Part shown: piece by piece, positions 27,513 through 36,459 of the stretch | Layout: each line of letters starts with the position of its first letter | How positions within the stretch are numbered: position 1 is the first letter of the stretch | From: Pseudomonas benzenivorans | GTDB lineage: Bacteria; Pseudomonadota; Gammaproteobacteria; Pseudomonadales; Pseudomonadaceae | Length of the DNA stretch: 64,000 bases | Assembly: GCF_024397895.1 (NCBI RefSeq) | Contig: NZ_CP073346.1 | Location: 2,852,001 to 2,916,000, forward strand | Direction: 5' to 3' | The notes under the pieces: generated by a model | Told to the model about the DNA's origin: nothing | Seen by the model: only the letters and a program-made list of their open reading frames with translations | The model's database searches: none | Position numbers and translations under genes: made by a program

Positions 27513-28325
27513 ATGCCCGAATTGCCCGAAGTCGAAACCACCCGCCGCGGCATCGCGCCCTACCTGGAAGGGCAGCGCGTCAGTCGGGTGATCGTGCGCG
27601 AGCGCCGCCTGCGCTGGCCGATCCCGGAGGACCTGGATGTGCGCCTGTCCGGCCAGCGCATCGAATGCGTCGAGCGGCGCGCCAAGTACCTGTTGATCAA
27701 GGCCGAGAGTGGCAGCCTTATCAGTCACCTGGGCATGTCCGGCAGCCTGCGCCTGGTCGAGTGCGGCCTGCCGGCGGCCAAGCACGAGCATGTGGACATC
27801 GAACTGGAGTCCGGGCTGGCGTTGCGCTACACCGACCCGCGGCGCTTCGGCGCACTGCTCTGGAGCAGCGACCCGCTGCAGCATGAATTGCTCAGCAAGC
27901 TCGGCCCCGAACCGCTGACCGAACTGTTCGATGGCGAGCGCCTGTATCAGCAGTCCCGCGGTCGGGCGATGGCGGTCAAGCCCTTCATCATGGACAACGC
28001 GGTGGTGGTCGGGGTCGGCAATATCTACGCGGCCGAGGCGCTGTTCGCCGCCGGTATCGATCCGCGCCGTGAGGCCGGTACGATCTCGCGGGCGCGCTAC
28101 CTGAAGCTGGCAGAGGCGATAAAGCGCATCCTCGCCCACGCCATCGAGCGTGGTGGCACCACCCTGCGTGACTTCGTCGGCGGCGACGGCCAGCCGGGCT
28201 ACTTCCAGCAGGAGCTGTTCGTCTACGGCCGCGGCGGCGAGTTCTGCAAGCAATGCGGCGGCACCCTGCGCGAGGTGAAGCTGGGTCAGCGTGCCAGTGT
28301 GTTCTGCCCGCGCTGCCAGCGGTAG
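27513..28325 (+). CDS. mutM: Formamidopyrimidine-DNA glycosylase
   Basis: A 270-residue base-excision repair enzyme that removes 8-oxoguanine and nicks the DNA. The catalytic N-terminus [13 protein letters not shown] (Pro2, Glu3), the lysine in RRAKYLL, the void-filling MSGSL segment, and a C-terminal zinc finger (CKQC and CPRC, at the end of the chain) are all present. Length is normal for the family. Confidence 0.97.
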   Translation: MPELPEVETTRRGIAPYLEGQRVSRVIVRERRLRWPIPEDLDVRLSGQRIECVERRAKYLLIKAESGSLISHLGMSGSLRLVECGLPAAKHEHVDIELESGLALRYTDPRRFGALLWSSDPLQHELLSKLGPEPLTELFDGERLYQQSRGRAMAVKPFIMDNAVVVGVGNIYAAEALFAAGIDPRREAGTISRARYLKLAEAIKRILAHAIERGGTTLRDFVGGDGQPGYFQQELFVYGRGGEFCKQCGGTLREVKLGQRASVFCPRCQR

Positions 28326-28413
28326 GCGAGACGCAGGGCGCTGGGAGTGGCCTGATCGGCCCCTCGTTGGAAAGCCCAGGTAACGGCTTTTGCGGCGATT
28401 GACGGCCGTCACG

Positions 28414-28441
28414 CTGACAATTGCCGGCGCGCTGTTATAGT
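28414..28441 (+). promoter_or_regulatory. Sigma-70-type promoter for the small exported protein
   Basis: CTGACA (28414-28419), a 16-bp spacer and TATAGT (28436-28441), 38 bp before the start codon at 28479; GAAGGA lies in between as ribosome-binding site. Confidence 0.6.
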
Positions 28442-28478
28442 TACTGCCACTGCCTCCTAATAGCTGAAGGATCGCCCC

Positions 28479-28817
28479 ATGAATCTGTTTCGCTCGACCG
28501 CTGTTGTCCTGGCGCTGACCACTGGCCTGCTGGCGCTGCCGGCCCAGGCGGAAGTGATGCAGCAGAATACCAGTGGAGACCCGATCTATACCGCGGAGGC
28601 CCCCAGGGCGTTCTCCATGATCGGCGACCTGGTGATTGCCCGTCCGTTGCTGATCGGCGCCACCGCCATCGGCGCGGTGGCCTTCGTTGTCAGCCTGCCG
28701 TTCACGGCGTTGGGTGGCAATGTCGCCGAGGCGGGGGAGGCCCTGGTGCTCGAGCCGGGCCGGTCGGCTTTCGTGCGCTGCCTGGGCTGTACCACCACGG
28801 GCTACAAGCGCGACTGA
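28479..28817 (+). CDS. Small exported protein of unknown function
   Basis: 112 residues with a Sec signal peptide ([20 protein letters not shown], cleavage at AQA-E). A short polar stretch and one hydrophobic segment with glycines follow (about 50-75: [23 protein letters not shown]), then a C-terminal tail containing CLGC. It probably sits in the periplasm or inner membrane. Homologues in pseudomonads are conserved but uncharacterised. It has its own promoter and a strong terminator, so it is expressed as a single-gene unit. Confidence 0.75.
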   Translation: MNLFRSTAVVLALTTGLLALPAQAEVMQQNTSGDPIYTAEAPRAFSMIGDLVIARPLLIGATAIGAVAFVVSLPFTALGGNVAEAGEALVLEPGRSAFVRCLGCTTTGYKRD

Positions 28818-28834
28818 TCCAGCGTTCGAACAAG

Positions 28835-28862
28835 AAAAGCCGGCTGAGAGGCCGGCTTTTTT
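28835..28862. terminator. Bidirectional terminator between the small exported protein gene and ggt
   Basis: AAAAGCCGGC (28835-28844), a 6-nt loop and GCCGGCTTTT (28851-28860), continuing into two more T. It is a perfect 10-bp stem with A- and T-tracts. Confidence 0.88.
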
Positions 28863-28888
28863 GTGCGTGAAGGATCCAGAAACGAACG

Positions 28889-30586
28889 CTACTCGGCTAA
28901 TACCACCGCGGTGCCGATGCCGCGTGGATCGCTGGCCGCCTCGACACGGGCCCCCGGCTTGTCCCAGAGCAGCACCTGCTGATTGCCGTACTTCCGATTC
29001 ACGCTCTTGAGCTGATGGCCGCGGGCCTCGAGCGCGGCCATCTGCGCGGGGCTGAAGGCGTCGGGCTCGTGTTCGATCAGGTCCGGCAGGAACTGGTGAT
29101 GATAGCGGGGCACGCTTGGCCAGCGCGCGATCGGCTGGCCGTCCAGGTATTCGAGGATGGCCAGCAGCACCATGCTCGGGATGCGGCTGCCGCCGGGCGT
29201 GCCGAAGCTGGCGAATGCCTGCGGGCTCTCGATGAAGGTCGGGCTCATGCTCGACAGGGGCCGCTTGCCGGCGGCGATGGCGTTGGCCTGGCTGCCGGCC
29301 AGGCCATAGGCATTGGCGCCGCCCACATCCGCGGCGAAGTCGTCCATCTCGTCGTTGAGCAATACCCCGGTGCCCGGCACGGTGAAGGCGGCGCCGAACG
29401 GCAAGTTGATCGACAGAGTGGCGGCCACCGCATTGCCCTCGGCGTCCAGCACCGAGAAGTGGGTGGTGTGGTTGCCCTCGTGCCAGCCACCGGCCGGCGG
29501 CAGGCTGGCACTGGGCGTGGCGCGCTGGGGGTCGATGCTGGCGCTCAGGCGGTCCAGGTAATCGTCGGCCAGCAGTTGGTGCGTCGGGTTGGCGACGAAG
29601 TCCGGATCGCCCAGCAGGCCGCGGTCGCGGTAGGCGCGGCGCAGGGCTTCGACGACATAGTGGACGCGCTGCTCTGGCTCGGCCTGGCGCCAGGGCAGGT
29701 CCTGCAGCATGAGCAGGCTCTGTCCCAGGGCCAGGCCGCCGGCCGAAGGGGGCGGTGCGCTGATCAGCTCGCGCCCCTCGGCGAGTTTCACGCGCAGGGG
29801 CTGACGCTCCACCGTGCGGTACTCGCGCAGGTCCTCTAGCGACCAGATGCCGCCGGCCGCGCGTACGCCGGCGACCAGGCGCTCGGCCGTCTCGCCGGCG
29901 TAGAAGCCGTCGCGGCCGTCACGGGCCAGGCGCTCCAGGGTGCGGGCCAGCTCGGGCTGGCGCAGCAGGCTCAGCTCTACGGGAATTTCACCATCGGCGA
30001 GAAAGATTCGCGCGCTCTCGGGGTCGTCGCGCAGGGCTGCCAGGCGCCAGGCGGCACGCTCGCGGTAGACCCGGTCGATGCCCACGCCGTCGCGGGCCAG
30101 GCGAATGGCCGGCGCCAGGCTGTCGCGCAGCGGCAGTCGGCCGAAGCGCTGCGCCAGCTCCACCAGGGCTGCCGGCAGGCCGGGGATCGCGGCCGCCAAC
30201 GGACCGTTCAGGGACAGCGCCGGCTGGACTTCGCCGTCGCGGCGGTAGAGGTCGGCATGGGCGGCCAATGGTGCCCGCTCGCGGGCGTCGAGAAAGCGAT
30301 AGGTCGGGCTCTCGCTCGCTTCGCGCAGCAGGAAGAAGCCGCCGCCGCCGAGGCCCGAGCTGTAGGGCTCGACCACCGCCAGGGCGGCGCTGATGGCCAC
30401 GGCCGCATCGAAGGCGTTACCGCCCAGGGCCAGGGTCTCCTGGCCGGCAACGGTGGCGGCGGGGTGGGCGCTGGCGATGGCCGCGCGCCCAGGGGACTCG
30501 GTCGCTTGCGCGGCCAATGCGAGCAGCAGGAACAGGGCGCTGGCGAGCGCTCGCCAGCCGAGGTGACCGCGGTTCGGGCGGCGCAC
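28889..30586 (-). CDS. ggt: Gamma-glutamyltranspeptidase
   Basis: A 565-residue periplasmic precursor. The signal peptide spans about 1-28 (ALASALFLLLALAAQA). The proenzyme cleaves itself before Thr374 in GNHTTHFSVLD, which becomes the nucleophile of the small subunit. Family motifs also include ALGGNAFDAAVA, YSSGLGGGGFFLL, LLNDEMDDF and the SSMSP oxyanion segment. It hydrolyses glutathione and other gamma-glutamyl compounds. The start is GTG at 30586, only 3 bp after the fdxA stop codon, so the two are co-transcribed. At 565 residues it is close to the E. coli enzyme. Confidence 0.94.
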   Translation of the reverse strand: MRRPNRGHLGWRALASALFLLLALAAQATESPGRAAIASAHPAATVAGQETLALGGNAFDAAVAISAALAVVEPYSSGLGGGGFFLLREASESPTYRFLDARERAPLAAHADLYRRDGEVQPALSLNGPLAAAIPGLPAALVELAQRFGRLPLRDSLAPAIRLARDGVGIDRVYRERAAWRLAALRDDPESARIFLADGEIPVELSLLRQPELARTLERLARDGRDGFYAGETAERLVAGVRAAGGIWSLEDLREYRTVERQPLRVKLAEGRELISAPPPSAGGLALGQSLLMLQDLPWRQAEPEQRVHYVVEALRRAYRDRGLLGDPDFVANPTHQLLADDYLDRLSASIDPQRATPSASLPPAGGWHEGNHTTHFSVLDAEGNAVAATLSINLPFGAAFTVPGTGVLLNDEMDDFAADVGGANAYGLAGSQANAIAAGKRPLSSMSPTFIESPQAFASFGTPGGSRIPSMVLLAILEYLDGQPIARWPSVPRYHHQFLPDLIEHEPDAFSPAQMAALEARGHQLKSVNRKYGNQQVLLWDKPGARVEAASDPRGIGTAVVLAE

Positions 30587-30589
30587 CGG

Positions 30590-31555
<966 letters not shown>

Positions 31556-31596
31556 CTAGCCGAGAGGCCTAGGCGCGCCTGGGCCGGCAGTCGGCA

Positions 31597-33192
31597 TCAG
31601 GCGCTCTTCAGGCGCTCGGCCAGGCCCGTCGCCAGCTTGGCTGTCAGGCCGAAGATCGACAGCTGGGGGTTCGCGCCGATGCTGGTGGGGAACAGCGAAC
31701 CGTCATGGATCGACAGATTGGCCAGCTGGTGATGGCGGCCGAGGCTGTCGGTGACCGCCTGGCGCGGGTCTTCGCCCATGGCGCAGCCGCCCATCACGTG
31801 GGCGCTGCTCAGGCGCGTGCGGTACAGCTCCAGAGCCAGTTGGTCGATCAGCCGGCGGGCTTCGTCCAGGGTGGTGGCGTAGCCGGCATCGGCATGCAGG
31901 GGCAGCACGGCCTTGGCTCCGGCGGCGAACTGGATTTCCGCCATGCTGTGGAAGGCGCGGCGCACGCCGTCCCAGCTGTAGTCGGTCATCCGGTAGTCGA
32001 GCACCGGGCTGCCGTCGCCGCGCAGCTCCACCCGGCCCTCGGCACTGTCGGGGTGGAAGCCGTCACGCATCAGCGCGAGCATCACGTTGGTGTGGGGCAG
32101 TTGCGCCATGCGCAGGGCGTTGTCGATGCCGAAGCGGCCGAGCAGGGTGGCGGACAGCGCGGGGTGCAGGGGCGGCACTTCCAGTTTGTAGGAGAGGCGC
32201 CCGGTGGGGCCGTCCTGCCATTGGAAATGGTCGGAATAGATCGACTGCGGAGCCCCATAGAAGGGGTTGATCACCTGCTCGAACTGGGCGGCGGAGAAGT
32301 TGACCAGATGCAGGAAGGTGCGCCTGCCGGCGCGCTGGTGCGGGTCGGGGGCGCCCGAGCGCAGCAGCAGGCCCGGGGTGTTGATGCCGCCGCCGGCGAG
32401 AATGTAGTGCTTGGCCTTGACCCGGATCCTGCGACCCGTCGGCTCTACGCCGCGGGCGTCCAGGCCCAGACACTCGATGCCGGTGACCCGCTCGCCGTCG
32501 ATCAGCAGGCGTTCGGCGCGGGCCAGGTAGAGCAGCTCGCCGCCCTGCTCCAGGGTGGCCGGAATGGTGGTGACCAGCATGGATTGTTTGGCGTTGGTCG
32601 GGCAGCCCATGCCGCAGTAGCCCAGGTTCCAGCAGCCGCGCACGTTGCGCGGAATCACCTGCCAGCTGTAGCCGAGTCGTTCGCAGCCGCTGCGGATGAC
32701 CTGGTTGTTGGCGTTCGGCGGCACGGCCCAGGGGGCGACGCCCAGGCGCTGCTCCATGCGTTCGAACCAGGGCGCCATCGCCTCGGGGTCGTGACCTTTG
32801 ACGTCGTGCTCGCGGGCCCAGTGTTGCAGGGTCTGTTCCGGGGTGCGAAAGCTCGAGGTCCAGTTGACCAGGGTGGTTCCACCGACGGCGCGGCCCTGGA
32901 GGATGGTGATGGCGCCGTCCTTGCTCATCCGCCCGATGCCTTCCTGGTAGAGGCTGGCGTAGGCCTCGGCCTCCTGCATCTTGAAGTCGCCGCTGGTCTT
33001 CAGCGGGCCTTCCTCGATCAGCAGTACCTTGAACCCGGCGGCGCTGAGGATTTCCGCGCTGGTGCCGCCGCCGGCGCCGCTGCCGACGATGGCGACATCG
33101 GCCTCCAGGGTCAGGTCCTGCTCCAGGCGTGAGCCATTGTGGGTTTTCCAGCCGCGGGCCAGGCCTTCGGCGAACAGATCGGGTACGGGCAT
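31597..33192 (-). CDS. GMC-family FAD oxidoreductase, fatty-alcohol-oxidase-like
   Basis: 531 residues without a signal peptide. The FAD-binding VGSGAGGGTSAEIL is at 36-49 and the GMC signature ILQGRAVGGTTLVNWT at 98-112. The C-terminal catalytic region SSAHVMGGCAMG is followed by DGSLFPTSIGANPQLSI. A cysteine cluster (C187, C193, C197 in CWNLGYCGMGCPTNAK) recalls the Cys-rich segment of long-chain alcohol oxidases, and of the iron-sulfur-containing FAD dehydrogenases with Tat-exported small subunits. It is the last gene of the aldehyde dehydrogenase/Tat-protein/GMC operon, so oxidation of an alcohol to an aldehyde is the likely reaction. The substrate is not determined. Confidence 0.82.
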   Translation of the reverse strand: MPVPDLFAEGLARGWKTHNGSRLEQDLTLEADVAIVGSGAGGGTSAEILSAAGFKVLLIEEGPLKTSGDFKMQEAEAYASLYQEGIGRMSKDGAITILQGRAVGGTTLVNWTSSFRTPEQTLQHWAREHDVKGHDPEAMAPWFERMEQRLGVAPWAVPPNANNQVIRSGCERLGYSWQVIPRNVRGCWNLGYCGMGCPTNAKQSMLVTTIPATLEQGGELLYLARAERLLIDGERVTGIECLGLDARGVEPTGRRIRVKAKHYILAGGGINTPGLLLRSGAPDPHQRAGRRTFLHLVNFSAAQFEQVINPFYGAPQSIYSDHFQWQDGPTGRLSYKLEVPPLHPALSATLLGRFGIDNALRMAQLPHTNVMLALMRDGFHPDSAEGRVELRGDGSPVLDYRMTDYSWDGVRRAFHSMAEIQFAAGAKAVLPLHADAGYATTLDEARRLIDQLALELYRTRLSSAHVMGGCAMGEDPRQAVTDSLGRHHQLANLSIHDGSLFPTSIGANPQLSIFGLTAKLATGLAERLKSA

Positions 33193-33244
33193 GTCGGCAA
33201 CTCTCGGAAAATTCTGTGGGATCAGGCCTGTATCAGGGCAGGGA

Positions 33245-33802
33245 TCAAACCGTTGGCGGCCCGGGGTAGCCGCACTGGCTCCAGGACTCGGCGCGGCTGT
33301 ACCAGGCCATCAGCACCAGTTGCAGCAGGGAGGCGTGGCCCATGCGCAGCAGGTCAAACGAGCTGTTCTGCCAGCGCTCGAGAAAGGTGCGTAACTGGGC
33401 CGTCGAGGCGCCTTGCCAGCCACCCCAGACCCCGGTCAGCGGGCCGCGGGTGATGGGCAGGGCGAGTACATCGAAGAGCTGCAGGGTGAGCCCGCGCATC
33501 TCCGGCGACAGGTGGGCGAGGCTGTAGTCGAGGCTTTCCAGGGTGCCGTCGACCGCCTGGGGCATCTGCGCCGGCTTCACCGCACCCTCCAGCAACACCG
33601 GAATCAGCGCCCGCAGAAAGGGCAGGTCGGCGGCGCGGAGCACCGCGAAGCCGTTCGGCGGGGTGCTGCGCGAACAACCGCCGAGCGTGGCGGTCAGGCC
33701 AGCGCCGGCCAGCAACATCGAGCCTGCCAGGCCGACCTTCAGCAGACTGCGACGTGACAGCTCTGGTGCTTCGGTAGGGGGCGCGATCATGGGTGTCCTC
33801 AT
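33245..33802 (-). CDS. Tat-signal lipoprotein-like small protein, possible oxidoreductase accessory subunit
   Basis: 185 residues. The N-terminus carries a twin-arginine signal, SRRSLLKVGLAG, a hydrophobic stretch, and a possible lipobox ending LGGC. The remainder is helical with LPFLRALIPVLLEGAV and LLQLVLMAWYS and no cofactor motif. Size, Tat signal and position directly before a GMC oxidoreductase gene resemble the small subunit that carries FAD glucose/gluconate-type dehydrogenases through the Tat system; that role is an inference. Two starts are possible, ATG 33802 (given) and ATG 33790, the latter with a better GAGGA spacing. Confidence 0.7.
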   Translation of the reverse strand: MRTPMIAPPTEAPELSRRSLLKVGLAGSMLLAGAGLTATLGGCSRSTPPNGFAVLRAADLPFLRALIPVLLEGAVKPAQMPQAVDGTLESLDYSLAHLSPEMRGLTLQLFDVLALPITRGPLTGVWGGWQGASTAQLRTFLERWQNSSFDLLRMGHASLLQLVLMAWYSRAESWSQCGYPGPPTV

Positions 33803-33827
33803 CCGTGGGGGCTCCAAGGCGGCGCGG

Positions 33828-35258
33828 TCAGCGCACGAACAGGCGGTAGACGAGTTTCTGCAACGCCTTGCCATAGGGCGGATAGATCAGCCGGGCGGCG
33901 TTGAAGCGCTGTTTGATCAGCACCCCCTTGGCCTTGCTGAAGGTCAGGAAGCCCTCGTGGCCGTGGTAGTGGCCCATGCCGGACGGGCCGATGCCGCCGA
34001 AGGGCAGGTCGTCCTGGGCGACGTGCAGCAAGGTGTCGTTGAGGCAAACGCCGCCGGAGTGGGTCTCGTGCAGCACCCGCTGCTGCTCGCCTTTGTCGTA
34101 ACCGAAGTAGTAGAGCGCCAGCGGACGGTCGCGCTGGTTGACGTAGGCGAGGGCATCGTCCAGGCGCTCATAGGGGATCACCGGTAGCAGGGGGCCGAAG
34201 ATTTCCTCCTGCATCACCCGCATCTCGTCGGTTACGTTCAGCAGCAGGCAATGGGGCATGCGCCGCCCCTGAGGCTCGGGGTGCAGGGGAATGACCGTGG
34301 CGCCCTGGCTTCGGGCATCCTCGAGGTAGCCGTTCAGGCGCTGCTGCTGACGCTCGTTGACGATCGCGGTGTAGTCCGGGTTGTCCTTCAGCTGCGGGTA
34401 GAAACCGGTGACAGCGCTGCGGTAGGCCTCGACGAAGCCCTCGACGCGATCCCTGGGCACCAGCACGTAGTCCGGCGCCACGCAGGTCTGCCCGGCGTTC
34501 AGGGTCTTGCCGAAGGCGATGCGCTCGGCGGCGTCGCGCAGCGGCACGTCGGCCGAGACGATGGCGGGCGATTTTCCGCCCAGCTCCAGGGTCACCGGGG
34601 TCAGGTTGTCGGCGGCGGCGCGCATCACGTGGCGGCCGACGCTGGTGGCGCCGGTGAACAGCAGGTGATCGAACGGCAGCCTGGAGAAGGCCATGCCGAC
34701 CTCCGCCTCACCCAGGACTACGCTGACCAGATCCTCGGGGAAGACTTCGGCCAGCAGCTCCTTGAGCAGTTGCGAGGTGCTCGGGGTCGACTCGCTCATC
34801 TTGATCATCACCCGGTTGCCGGCGGCAAGCGCGCCGACCAAGGGACCGATGGCGAGAAACAGCGGGTAGTTCCACGGCGCTATGACCCCCACCACGCCCA
34901 GCGGCTGGTAGACCACCTGGGCCGAGGCCGGCATGAACTGCAGGCCGACGCGGCGCCGCGAGGGCTTCATCCATTTCTTGAGGCGTTTGGCTGCGTAGTG
35001 GATGCCGTGCAGGCTGGGCATCAGTTCGGCGAGCAAGGTTTCATCGGCGGAGCGATTGCCGAAATCTTCGGAGATCGCCTGGATCAGCGCGTCCTGGTGA
35101 GCGACCAGCGCTTCGCGCAGGGCCTTCAGCCACTGGGTGCGCTGTTCGGCGGAAGGCATAGGGTGCTCCTGGAACGCCTGGCGCTGGCGGGCGAAGGTCG
35201 TCTGCAGGGCGCTGATCTGCTGTTGGCTTTTCTCGAGGTAGGCGACGTCGGCGACCAT
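33828..35258 (-). CDS. Aldehyde dehydrogenase (coniferyl-aldehyde-dehydrogenase-like)
   Basis: A 476-residue NAD(P)-dependent dehydrogenase with the catalytic Cys259 in AGQTCVAPDY and Glu225 in LELGGKSP. Also present are PWNYPLFLAIGPLVGALAAGN, FTGATSVGRHVM and EEIFGPLLPVI. The C-terminal extension after FGGIGPSGMGHYHG places it with class 3-like enzymes that use aromatic or fatty aldehydes, such as coniferyl aldehyde dehydrogenase. It is the first gene of the operon, preceded by AGGAG, and under a promoter overlapped by a palindromic operator; the divergent TetR gene is the likely repressor. Confidence 0.92.
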   Translation of the reverse strand: MVADVAYLEKSQQQISALQTTFARQRQAFQEHPMPSAEQRTQWLKALREALVAHQDALIQAISEDFGNRSADETLLAELMPSLHGIHYAAKRLKKWMKPSRRRVGLQFMPASAQVVYQPLGVVGVIAPWNYPLFLAIGPLVGALAAGNRVMIKMSESTPSTSQLLKELLAEVFPEDLVSVVLGEAEVGMAFSRLPFDHLLFTGATSVGRHVMRAAADNLTPVTLELGGKSPAIVSADVPLRDAAERIAFGKTLNAGQTCVAPDYVLVPRDRVEGFVEAYRSAVTGFYPQLKDNPDYTAIVNERQQQRLNGYLEDARSQGATVIPLHPEPQGRRMPHCLLLNVTDEMRVMQEEIFGPLLPVIPYERLDDALAYVNQRDRPLALYYFGYDKGEQQRVLHETHSGGVCLNDTLLHVAQDDLPFGGIGPSGMGHYHGHEGFLTFSKAKGVLIKQRFNAARLIYPPYGKALQKLVYRLFVR

Positions 35259-35338
35259 GTGCGGCTCCTGGGTGATCCAGCGGTAAATCCCGGGCGCGAC
35301 CGCGCAGCTGCTGGGCGCTCCCGTCAGGGTGAACTGGA

Positions 35339-35367
35339 TTTTTAGAGCAATTACTCTAAAGTGTCAA
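35339..35367 (-). promoter_or_regulatory. Promoter of the aldehyde dehydrogenase operon
   Basis: On the minus strand TTGACA (35367-35362) is followed by a 17-bp spacer and TAAAAA (35344-35339), about 80 bp before the aldehyde dehydrogenase start. The spacer is almost entirely occupied by the palindromic operator. Confidence 0.65.
35341..35360. promoter_or_regulatory. Palindromic operator, probable TetR-family binding site
   Basis: TTTAGAGCAATTACTCTAAA: 7-bp perfect arms (TTTAGAG/CTCTAAA) around a 6-bp centre that itself is mostly symmetric. It sits in the divergent region between the aldehyde dehydrogenase and tetR genes, overlapping the -10 box and filling the spacer of the aldehyde dehydrogenase promoter. 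The divergently encoded TetR protein is the obvious candidate to bind it. Confidence 0.75.
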
Positions 35368-35477
35368 ATGGCGGGTCGCGGTTAGTTGCGATCGGACGCT
35401 AGACCGTGCGGAGCGTCGCTGTGCCACGCGCCCCGCTGTACCCTTGCTGTATCGAGTGAGCCCAAGTCGAGTTGTCC

Positions 35478-36137
35478 ATGCCACCTGCCCTGAAGACCCG
35501 CGAGCGCATCGTCCTAGCCAGCCTGGAGCTGTTCAACGACCAGGGTGAGCGGGCTGTCACCACCAACCATATCGCCGCCCACCTGGGGATTTCACCGGGC
35601 AACCTCTACTACCACTTCCGCAACAAGCAGGCGATCATCGCCGAGCTGTTCGAGCAGTACGAACGCCAGGTGGACGCCTTCCTGCGCTTGCCGGAAGGCC
35701 GGGCGCTGACCCTCGCCGACAAGCCCCGCTACCTGGAGGCGCTGCTGGCGGCGATGTGGCAGTTCCGCTTCCTGCATCGCGACCTGGAGCACCTGCTCGA
35801 CAGCGACGCTGGCCTGGCCGTGCGCTACCGGTCGTTCGCCCAGCGCTGCCTGCACAACGCCCAGGCCATCTACCAGGGCTTCGTCGACGCCGGCATCCTG
35901 TTGATGGGCCCGGCGCAGATCGAGGCCCTGGCACTCAACGCCTGGATCATCATGAGCTCCTGGGTGCGCTTTCTCGGTACCGCCGGCAACCCTGCCGGCG
36001 ACCTCAGCGAAGACATGTTGCGCCGCGGCATCTACCAGGTGCTGGCTTTGGAGGACGGCTATATTGCCCCTTCGGCCCGGTCGGCCGTCGAGGAGTTGCA
36101 CCGCAAGCTGTTCGTGCCCTTGGTACAGGTGTTCTAA
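35478..36137 (+). CDS. TetR-family transcriptional regulator
   Basis: 219 residues. The N-terminal helix-turn-helix (about 27-48) is TTNHIAAHLGISPGNLYYHF, the canonical TetR/AcrR DNA-binding segment. The C-terminal domain is helical and probably binds a small ligand. The divergent neighbour is the aldehyde dehydrogenase operon with a palindrome in its promoter, so this is most likely its repressor, released by an alcohol, aldehyde or acid effector. The ATG at 35478 is preferred over a TTG six bases upstream. Confidence 0.88.
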   Translation: MPPALKTRERIVLASLELFNDQGERAVTTNHIAAHLGISPGNLYYHFRNKQAIIAELFEQYERQVDAFLRLPEGRALTLADKPRYLEALLAAMWQFRFLHRDLEHLLDSDAGLAVRYRSFAQRCLHNAQAIYQGFVDAGILLMGPAQIEALALNAWIIMSSWVRFLGTAGNPAGDLSEDMLRRGIYQVLALEDGYIAPSARSAVEELHRKLFVPLVQVF

Positions 36138-36294
36138 TAGCCGCCGCATGCCGACCCGGGGTCGTGCATGGGGGCGCCGGACCGCGACGATTGTGGCCGG
36201 GATGCGGGCTGGTCGAGGATGGCTGGCGCAGAAGCAGGTTCAAGGTCGGGAGTTTTCGGCCGATATGCCCTGACTGAATGGCAGCAACTTGGGT

Positions 36295-36318
36295 CATGAG
36301 CGACTGTCGGCGCTCATG
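36295..36318. repeat. Inverted repeat upstream of pelA
   Basis: CATGAGCG (36295-36302), an 8-nt spacer, then CGCTCATG (36311-36318): perfect 8-bp arms. No T-tract follows, so an operator or RNA structure is as likely as a terminator for tetR. Confidence 0.5.
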
Positions 36319-36438
36319 CTGCCGTATGTCGGATGGGCACAGACTGTCATTGGGGGCAGCTTGGTGGCGAGTGATGGCCCCGCGCTAGCATTCGCCGTTC
36401 GTTGCGTTGACTAACCAAAAATTACCTGCGGGTGCCCA

Positions 36439-36452
36439 TCGAGGCGCCTCGA
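36439..36452. promoter_or_regulatory. Perfect palindrome in the pelA leader, next to the start codon
   Basis: TCGAGGCGCCTCGA, 14 bp with perfect dyad symmetry, ends 8 bp before the pelA ATG. In RNA it could fold into a 5-bp stem with a GCGC loop exactly where a ribosome-binding site should be; no good Shine-Dalgarno sequence is otherwise seen. Confidence 0.4.
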
Positions 36453-36459
36453 GCAATCT

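Larger units (their letters stand above)
36138..36459. other. 322-bp region between tetR and pelA containing the pel promoter/leader
   Basis: No supported gene. It holds the inverted repeat at 36295-36318, an AT-rich patch with TTGACT at 36407-36412 that has no matching -10 box at normal spacing, and a 14-bp perfect palindrome at 36439-36452 just before the pelA start codon. It has lower GC than the genes around it from about 36230 on. No T-rich terminator for tetR is visible. Confidence 0.6.

Noticed and set aside
36149..36271. 41-codon open frame between tetR and pelA
   Set aside because: No ribosome-binding site, no hydrophobic or conserved feature, Arg/Gly-rich composition expected by chance at this GC content.
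36407..36426. A FleQ box or complete sigma-70 promoter in the AT-rich patch before pelA
   Set aside because: TTGACT is present, but neither the second FleQ half-site nor a -10 at 16-18 bp is visible.
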